Assembly (NCBI GenBank): GCA_029215795.1 | Contig: JARDYH010000007.1 | Span: 74,659,763 to 74,723,762, forward strand | Direction: 5' to 3' | Origin: Anniella stebbinsi | Taxonomy: Eukaryota; Chordata; Lepidosauria; Squamata; Anniellidae | Length of the DNA stretch: 64,000 nt | In this document: in pieces, positions 57,509 to 64,000 of the stretch | Numbering within the stretch: position 1 is the stretch's first letter | How the letters are laid out: every line of letters starts with the position of its first letter | Translations under genes and position numbers: made by a program | The notes under the pieces: model-generated | The model's input: only the letters and a program-made list of their open reading frames with translations | Database searches by the model: none | Told to the model about the DNA's origin: nothing

Positions 57509-60500
57509 CCACAGGCTGGGACAGCTAGTCCCACAGACGTTTGTCCAGTATCTGTGAAAGAGCAACAAGCAGACAAGAATCAAGATGACGATGCTCCCGT
57601 TGGTGGCTACTCTTTTCCTGGTGGTGTCCGTCCACAGCTTGGTAAGAGAGACTTCATTTAGCATTCTGCGTTTCCTTATTTATTGGCAAGGTTAAAAGCA
57701 AATTAGAGCCTTCCAGCTGAATATTTGGCATATCAATACATGATCCTTAGCTATCCATGCTTGTGGCCATGTCTTCTCCCATCCTCAGGCTCCAGTCTCT
57801 GGCCTTCTACTTATTCCCTCATTTTCCTGGATCAGTCCTTTATATCATTTTTACATGAATTTCATTGTCATGGCGTTCCAACATATGTGCCTATCATGTG
57901 AAGGATGATGATACTTGCCCAGTTCCAGATCTGTTTTAGGTTTGGCAAGGAGGTGGGGGTCAAGATAGTCCAATATAATGTCTCATTTGGCACCTAAGAA
58001 ATATTTTCCAAGGTTGAAGGCAGGCAGGCCATTTAAGCATGCCAGAAGTGCTCTCAATCCATGTTTGCCGCCGTGAAAACAAATGCCTGAGAATGCAGCG
58101 AATGTGAGCTCCTCAAATCATTTCTGCCACACTTAAATTGTTATGCCTGTTTCCACCCTAAGCGTGCAGGGGAGCAGATCCTACACAGCTCCTGTACAAG
58201 CTGATTAGGAGAGGGAAAAGATTTACAAAATCTGAATTGATTGTAATTTAGTCAAAGCAGGACTAAATCTGGATCCATCCCAACATGTTCATAATATGTG
58301 AGGAAGCTTGATGGAATAACTTTCTTTTCTTGTTTTTTTTAGAAACTTGCAGTGGTGAGTATTACAAATCCTCTCTTTGTGGCATGTAATAACCTGCATT
58401 ATCCTTCACCAAAGAACCCTAGCTTTTCTTGCTTGATTTTGCCTGTCAGTCCCAAGAACTATCCCTCAGTAGCATTTGTTGAAATCCACAGAGCAATATT
58501 AGGGCTCTATTATGACCAAGGAGGTTCACTGAACAGTGAGCCGAGTGTAGGATATCCCAGTTGCAGGGCAACACATGGGTACCAAGGCTAGTACAATGGT
58601 TTGGGGATACACTTTGAAGTGTGGTCATTCCCCAACTTGGCTCCCTCCAGATATTTTGGGTTACATCTCCGATAATCCTGACCATTGGCCATACTTTAGT
58701 GATTGGCATTGTAGTCCTGAATATCTGGAGGCCACCAGGTTGAGGAAGGTTGTACTAGATATTGAAATAAATTGGTTAAATGCAAGCTTTTGTCTGAGCT
58801 CAGAGAAAGACCAGGAAGCAACTAGTTGTCTCCTTCTCTGTGTGAATGCTTATATCTATATCCATATATCTAGATCTGTATCCATAAAGATATGGTGTAA
58901 AATAATTGAAAAGCTGGATCCAAAATTAGTCATACTTGAAGTAGACCCATGGAAATCCATGGAATTTAAGCAAGTCATGACTTCTTTGTTCCATTGATTG
59001 CAATGGGCCTACTCGAAGCATCACTAAGTCTGGATCCGATCCAACATGTTCATTATACATGAGAAAGCATGAAGGATATAACTACTAGGGCTGTGCGGAG
59101 TGGCTCTGCTCCTCTTCAAAATTCGAAGCAAAGCTCTGTTGAGGGGCTGCTCTGCTTCACATTTCAAAGCAGCTCCATTGCTCCATTTTGTCAAATCTTC
59201 CATCAAAGATTCACTCCCTTTTTGAATAACTGCTCCATTATAGCCAATGGGTATGAACAAGATCCTCATGGATCTGTCATTTTTAAAAATAAAGATATGA
59301 AACTTGGCACCATGATAGCTCTTAAGTAGGGATTTAGCTATGCCAACTTTGAAGCAGATCCGTTTATCTGTTAATTTTTAGGGGGGGAAAGTAAGTTCAA
59401 GGTTTTAAAATTAATTAAAATTAAAACCAGACACAGGCACACATGCACAGTAACAGCAGGCATATGGGTGTGGGGTGGAATGTAAGGGGAAGGCAAGGGT
59501 AAAGGATTTAAAGAAGGATACAATTATCTGATTTCTGATCACCCCTCTGGATCGTCCGATCTTTCCCGAACCGATCCGGAAGGACTTGATCCTGTTTGGA
59601 AAAAATCGGAGGATCGGTGGGCACCCGCCGATGGTAGCAGACAGCCCCACCAGGTAAGGATCGCGGGGGGGGGGGGCTTACCTGGTGGGGCGTCCTCCTC
59701 CTTCCGTTGCCAGCTCTAACCTACTGCGAACTAGGCCTCGTGGTCATCACTTAGCACTCTACTGTAAACTAGGCCGCGAAGCCTAGTTCACAGTAGTTTA
59801 GAGCCGGCAACGGAAGGAGGAGGATGCCCTGCCAGGTAAGGAGCAGGAGGGGGTTACATGGCGGGGCTGTCCACTTCCATAGGCGGGCGCCAGCGGGCGC
59901 CCACCCATGGAAGAGGAAAGCCCCACCAGCCACAGATGTCAATCTCAAAGCTACCCCTCACCCCCTCAACATCTTCCTTATATGGAGAAGTCTTCAGTTA
60001 AGTGCAGCAATATTGTTTAAAGTCAAAACAAGCCTCAGAAAGCCTTAAAAAAGTTGAATACCCTCAAAGCGGTTCAAAGCTCTGACGGAGCTCTGCTCTG
60101 CTTTGAAGGTATTTGACAGTTTTTAAACCATCCCCACTTTGCTCTGCAAATTCAAAGCTTTACACACAACTCTATTATTTACCCTTGTCTTTCCCAATCA
60201 GGCCCCTATCCCTAAATTGTTGATTTGTACCTTTGCCTCTACCTCCCCTCTCTATCATCTTCCATACAGTTGAATTTTAGTTTGTAAGTTCCTTGGAGAC
60301 AGAAACTCTCCTCTTCCTCCTCCTATAATTCATGTGGATTGATGGCAACTCTCTCTTTCAGGATGAGGTTGGTGTGGGGATTCCTATGGACATAAGTATT
60401 GTGGGTTTCCTGTGTGCATTCCACATATGGACTGCAACATGCCAAATTTAATTTACAAAACTTTATGTTGGTTCCTCTTCTTGTCATTATGCATTCCCAA

Positions 60501-63500
60501 TATGGTTTCCAAAACCATCAACAGGAGGAATGAGGAGATGAGCATCTATCCAAATAATAATAGTAATAATAATAATAATAATAATAATCAGTATAATCAC
60601 AGTTCGTAATATTGTAGCACCAGGAGGAAGCTTCTAATTAAATGCACAGTAGACCCGCAATAACTCAATAGTGGTTCCCAGTTCACACTAAACAGGCTGC
60701 CATAGCAACTGCCTTTTAAGTCAATGCTCCCCACCCCCCACCCTGGTCACAAATCAAGTCTGAAAAAAGATGGGAGAACAACAAAGATGGGAAGGTTCAG
60801 TTAGGGTACAGAGTTAATTAACAGTTAATTAACAGAGACCATTGGATGCAAGCAGGGGTCACATGTGGGTTGACTGTAAAAAAGCTGCATTTGGGTAGAG
60901 CATTGAGCGGACCTGTCCCCTGGTCCTGGATTCACCAATGCCAAGAGTCAGGTTTTGACCTCCTGCAACTCTCTATATCAGCCTTTCCAAACACAGTGCC
61001 TTCCAGCTGTGCTGGACTACAATTCCCATAATCCCCAGGCAGCAAGGGCAATGTTCAGTGATTATGGGAATTGTAATGCAATACATCTGCAGGGCACCAG
61101 GTTGCAGAAGGCCGCTCTGTATCTTCCCGTGTTGTTTGAATGGCTGCCATTCCCGGCAACGTGGAAATGTAAAGCAGGTGCAGTTGTTTTTGATTCTGTT
61201 ACTGAAGTTTTAGATTCCGGTGCAATTTTGCTTTGACCAAACAGAAGGTTCTTGGTCTGTTGAATGCTGATCACACATGTACACATTGGCTCAATTTGGA
61301 CGACACGATAGTCAATGGTGGGGTAATAATCAACTTTACAGTTGTTCAACTGGGGGGTACTCCCCACACAACATGGTAATAAATAATCAACTGTGGTGTG
61401 GATGAGGATCAGCGCTGAGTTGACTATAGCAGCATTCGGACGACACAATAGTCAAAACAACTGACGATTGTTTTCCCCACACCAGTTGTTTATTGTGTCG
61501 TCCAAATTGAGCCAATCTCTTCGCATTCCAAGATGGAAAACATTTCCCTATGGAACTAGCACAGGCCAAGATCAATAGGAGCCAAACAAATTCATCTCTT
61601 GAACCGGGCCATAATGAGAACCTTGGGTGCCATCTCTAACCACTGTGTCCCTCTGTGTACAGAGCATGCGTTCCTCCTCTGGGGATCTCCCCTATATACG
61701 AGCCTCTTCCATAAATCTTAATCCCAATGATAGGTATTATATTAGTAATAATAATACCTAATACCTCCATCTGTGGGGGAGGGAAGACAGAAATAAAATG
61801 GAAGGCAGGCAGGCAGGCAGGCAGGCAGGCAGTCATCTGGGATTTTAAGATGTGAATTTTCCAATCAGAATGTCCTGGATATATCTATGTTTCTTACACA
61901 CAGGTAAATGAGGAACTCCCTGTGATCAATCCAATCGATCCTAACCTTAGTGATGTAAGTGTTCCACTGGAATTTTGTCCTTTACATAGACTTGCTTTCT
62001 TCTGCATAATTTAAGTAGTGCATAGTTAAATTACAGATTTCCCTACCTACATTATGTAGTGATGGCCACCAATATGGATGGCTCTAAAAGGAGGTTGGAT
62101 AAATTCCTTGAGGGGAAGACAATCAATGGCTTCTAGCCCTGATGGTTATGTGCTACCTCCAGTATCCGAGGCAGTAAGTTTGTGTGCACCAGTTGCTGGG
62201 GAACATGGATGGCAGGGTGTTGTTGCACCATGTCCTGCTTTGTTGGTCCCTGGTCGAAAGCTGGTTGGCCACTCTGTGAACAGAGTGCTGGACTAGATGG
62301 ATCCTCAGTCTCATCCAGCAGAGCTCTTCTGATGTTCTAATGTCCCCCCAACCATTTATTGGCCAGAGAAATTGAGGCCATGGATACCTGGTATGAAAAT
62401 GGCCTCCCAAGATTCTTCTCCCTATTCGAGAGCAGAACCATTGGGGTGGCCATTTTGACAAACGTTCTCTGGTGGAAAGAGATAGAATTCTCCCAGAGTC
62501 CGGAAAGAATATTCTTAGAACATTTTGGCTTAGTGAATACAATTTACTGGTTCACCTGAATTTGATTCAAACTCCATTCTATGTTTATTTGTGTGAAGTA
62601 TTGGTTTTTGTCTTTCAGAAACTAGAAGAAGTACCTGAACTGGTAAGAACTGGGGGTCTCTGGGGCTATAGCATCCTATGAGTTCCATCCTTTTTGTTGT
62701 AAGCATGGCAGACCCTCTCCCAGCTTCAGAGTTCTTGGAAAAATGTTCACCTGCATGCTGTGTTCAGAGGCATTCATGGCCATTAAACACCTGGATGCAG
62801 GCTAAACTGAACAAATGTTGAGTTTCTGTTTCTGCCTCCTTCCTTGCATACCAGCTATAAGTAGAGTCCTGTTCTCCCTCCCAGAATCCCCTTTCTAGTA
62901 TAAATCTGTGACAATTGACCCCTAGGCATTCTGAAAGACTGGCCTGAATTATTAGTACCACCACTAGTGTATCACTGACAAAATAAGAATAAGAATAAAA
63001 TAACCCAATTTGTGATAATAAAGGGCCCCCAAACCCCCCAACAAAATAACAACAGCAACAAAGAAAAACTTAACCAAAACAAAACAAAAATCAATATAAG
63101 AAAAACAAAAAAAAGTTTTGCCTTTTGTTTGGACCAACATGTAACTGAAGTCCTCCACAAGATCCCTCCCATATGCATGATATGAATACAAAACAAGAGT
63201 ACAAACAAACAGACTTTACGAGCAAGAAAGAAGGGGGGAACCCACACTTTTTAAAAAAAGAATTAAGAATCAATGGGTATTTAAAGTAGCCATTTAAAAT
63301 ATGAGCTACTAGAAATAATTATTGCTATGGTACATATAGCCAGTGTTTAATAACAAAAGTACATAAATGTAATATGAAAATTATATATAGTTATTGTGCA
63401 AGTTGGTAAATTGAACGAGAAAAAGAAGGAAATAATAAGGGGAGAAAAGAAAGAAAAGAAAGAAAAGAAAAAAGAGAATAGAAGCAGAAACACAAAATAA

Positions 63501-64000
63501 AGAGGTCTGGAATGACACCCAGACTTCTTATCAAAAATGGCTGAGAATAAATGAAAACAAACTCGGAGGCTCTGGCTAGCAACCAAGTAAATAAAAACAG
63601 ACTGGAGAACTTTGGCTAGCAAACACATACTAGCTGATCAAGTTCAGGTTGAAGATTGATCGTTGGTTTTAATTTTAATACCAGTGAGAAATGACTCTGC
63701 TGCATCAGGACTCTGAAATCTCTTCATCTGACCTTCAAAGGAAATACAAACAATGGCAGGATATCTTATATACTATTGAATTCCAGGAATCTGCCTTGCT
63801 AGGCTCCTCATCTTGGTAAACTGCCTTCTTCTGTCACTGGCTTCCTTGGTGTAATCAGGAAATATCAATATCTTCTCATTGGTGGGACCCCACCGTAAGT
63901 CTCTTCTTTGTCTAGCTGTGTGAAGCAGATCATCTTTGGTAGAAGTCCGTAGAAACTGAACTATGACTGGTCCTGCTCTAGCACCCCACATAGAGCCAGG
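57501..64000 (+). CDS. Gene C locus: secreted micro-exon gene, 3' end outside window (spliced)
   Basis: Family not recognised. TATA box, signal-peptide exon, then KLAV, DEVGVGIPMD (donor abnormal), an acidic 17-residue exon and KLEEVPEL, all multiples of 3 in phase 0. Introns on both sides of KLAV align with introns on both sides of exon X of gene A (ccttcacca, ggctctatt, caaggaggt downstream; acatgttcat, gatggaataact upstream). The two genes are therefore paralogues and this locus supplies the likely gene A start structure. The visible mature part is acidic and lacks Cys. No stop is seen, so it should continue to the right. The gene starts ~5.8 kb from the divergent gene D promoter. Confidence 0.68.
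57585..57641 (+). CDS. Gene C exon 1, signal peptide
   Basis: ATG in context gaatcaagATG, MTMLPLVATLFLVVSVHSL, then gtaaga in phase 0. Hydrophobic core LVATLFLVV with a VHS cleavage region. Confidence 0.75.
58343..58354 (+). CDS. Gene C exon 2 (KLAV)
   Basis: 12 nt after cttgttttttttag, donor gtgagt, phase 0. Very short, but flanking introns are homologous to those of gene A exon X. Confidence 0.6.
58590..58750. mobile_element. Palindromic repeat (ccagatattttgg type)
   Basis: ctccctccagatattttggg and its inverted counterpart tgaatatctggaggccacca flank a central catac; common dispersed reptile repeat, also near 4.0-4.37 and 28.5 kb. Confidence 0.55.
59086..60174. mobile_element. hAT-like element, TAGGGCTGTGCGG type, ~1,089 bp
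   Basis: Starts TAGGGCTGTGCGGAG, ends CACAACTCTA; flanks agree at only 5 of 8 positions, so it is old. It contains a further GC-rich palindromic segment (59,515-59,950). It sits where a gene A-type X acceptor would follow. Confidence 0.6.
60362..60391 (+). CDS. Gene C exon 3 (DEVGVGIPMD), donor AT instead of GT
   Basis: 30 nt after ctctctttcag. The downstream sequence is ataagt, which is the consensus gtaagt with G changed to A. Use of the next GT (60,396) would make the exon 34 nt and break phase. May be skipped. Confidence 0.45.
60553..60588. repeat. (TAA)n microsatellite
   Basis: Trinucleotide run in a gene C intron. Confidence 0.88.
61803..61832. repeat. (GGCA)n microsatellite
   Basis: Seven tetranucleotide units upstream of gene C exon 4. 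Confidence 0.9.
61904..61954 (+). CDS. Gene C exon 4 (VNEELPVINPIDPNLSD)
   Basis: 51 nt after tttcttacacacag, donor gtaagt, phase 0. Four acidic residues, and opens with the same VN as the decayed gene A exon at 7,219. Confidence 0.68.
62058..62341 (+). mobile_element. CR1-clade LINE 3' end
   Basis: gaggttggataaattccttg through ggaacatggatggcagggtg to gctggactagatggatcc, cagcagagctcttctgatgt. Well preserved. Confidence 0.75.
62619..62642 (+). CDS. Gene C exon 5 (KLEEVPEL)
   Basis: 24 nt after tttttgtctttcag, donor gtaaga, phase 0. Last exon seen before the window ends. Confidence 0.66.
62700..63640. other. Gene C intron, A-rich, nothing recognised
   Basis: Purine-rich low-complexity stretches (aaagaaaagaaagaaaag near 63,440). 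The minus-strand Phe-rich ORFs are artefacts. Confidence 0.5.
63644..64000 (-). pseudogene. L1-type LINE ORF1 C-terminal part (antisense)
   Basis: Minus-strand reading has the RRM/CTD pattern of L1 ORF1 proteins: GPVIVQFLR, then LLHTARQ, ILIFPDYTKE, RRRQF. A frameshift near 63,775 leads into a frame with YPAIVCISFEG and SPDAAESFL, ending at a stop at 63,644. Truncated by the window edge; no ORF2 follows. Confidence 0.7.

Noticed and set aside
60190..60232. Acceptor ttgtctttcccaatcag followed by APIPKL
   Set aside because: No donor in phase 0 follows; likely chance.
63347..63628. Phe/Ser-rich minus-strand ORF
   Set aside because: Complement of an AAAGA-rich low-complexity tract.
1..64000. 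Assignment of the cluster to the SCPP family
   Set aside because: Phase-0 small exons and signal-peptide exon fit. However, 5' UTR and signal peptide share an exon, no S-x-E motifs are seen, and composition is Gly-rich instead of Pro/Gln-rich or acidic Ser-rich.
1..64000. CRISPR arrays, bacterial operons or prophage
   Set aside because: The window is vertebrate in every respect; direct repeats are transposons, exon blocks or microsatellites.

Overview
The window looks like nuclear DNA of a squamate reptile, probably a lizard. The evidence is a Sauria-type tRNA-derived SINE, CR1- and L2-type LINE tails, an L1 ORF1 fragment, a Ty3/gypsy gag, many short non-autonomous hAT-like elements with 8-bp target duplications, abundant microsatellites, and intron-rich genes with GT-AG junctions. 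Nearly all long ORFs are repeats or antisense shadows. The real genes are built from exons of 12-78 nt, so ORF finding misses them.

Four secreted-protein loci can be assembled by eye. Gene A (+, 1-9515, 5' end outside the window) is a tandem array of a ~730-bp unit carrying two micro-exons (NFLGGGLPS and GALPPMP types). Single exons FPGEPGVA, ADHNLD and a His-rich exon follow, then a last exon coding LQ-stop with a poly(A) signal. Gene B (+, 12.3-12.5 kb) is a TATA box plus a signal-peptide exon with no convincing downstream exons. Gene D (-, 51.7 to 20.3 kb) has a TATA box, a signal-peptide exon and about 17 in-frame exons coding an acidic, Gly-rich chain that ends in an Arg/Lys-rich tail. 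Gene C (+, from 57.5 kb, running off the right edge) has a TATA box, a signal-peptide exon and short acidic exons. The introns around its second exon are clearly homologous to gene A introns.

Every usable exon is a multiple of 3 and every intron is phase 0, so exons can be gained or lost without breaking the frame. Genes A and D have both grown by duplicating exon-plus-intron blocks. In gene D a ~5.6-kb block (31,689-37,301 and 37,302-43,560) carries three exons and an antisense gypsy gag in each copy. A later hAT insertion at 41,066-42,069 sits in one copy only. Several duplicated exons have lost their splice donor (GT changed to CT, AT or GA) and one uses GC, so the array shows both birth and decay of exons.

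I do not recognise the family. Phase-0 micro-exons behind a signal-peptide exon recall the SCPP family. However, there is no separate 5' UTR exon and no S-x-E phosphorylation motif, so I treat this as an undescribed, lineage-specific cluster of secreted Gly-rich proteins. For gene D, an acidic pro-region with a cationic C-terminus suggests a peptide precursor, which is inference only. The remaining sequence is transposon remnants, MITEs, microsatellites and unremarkable intergenic DNA.
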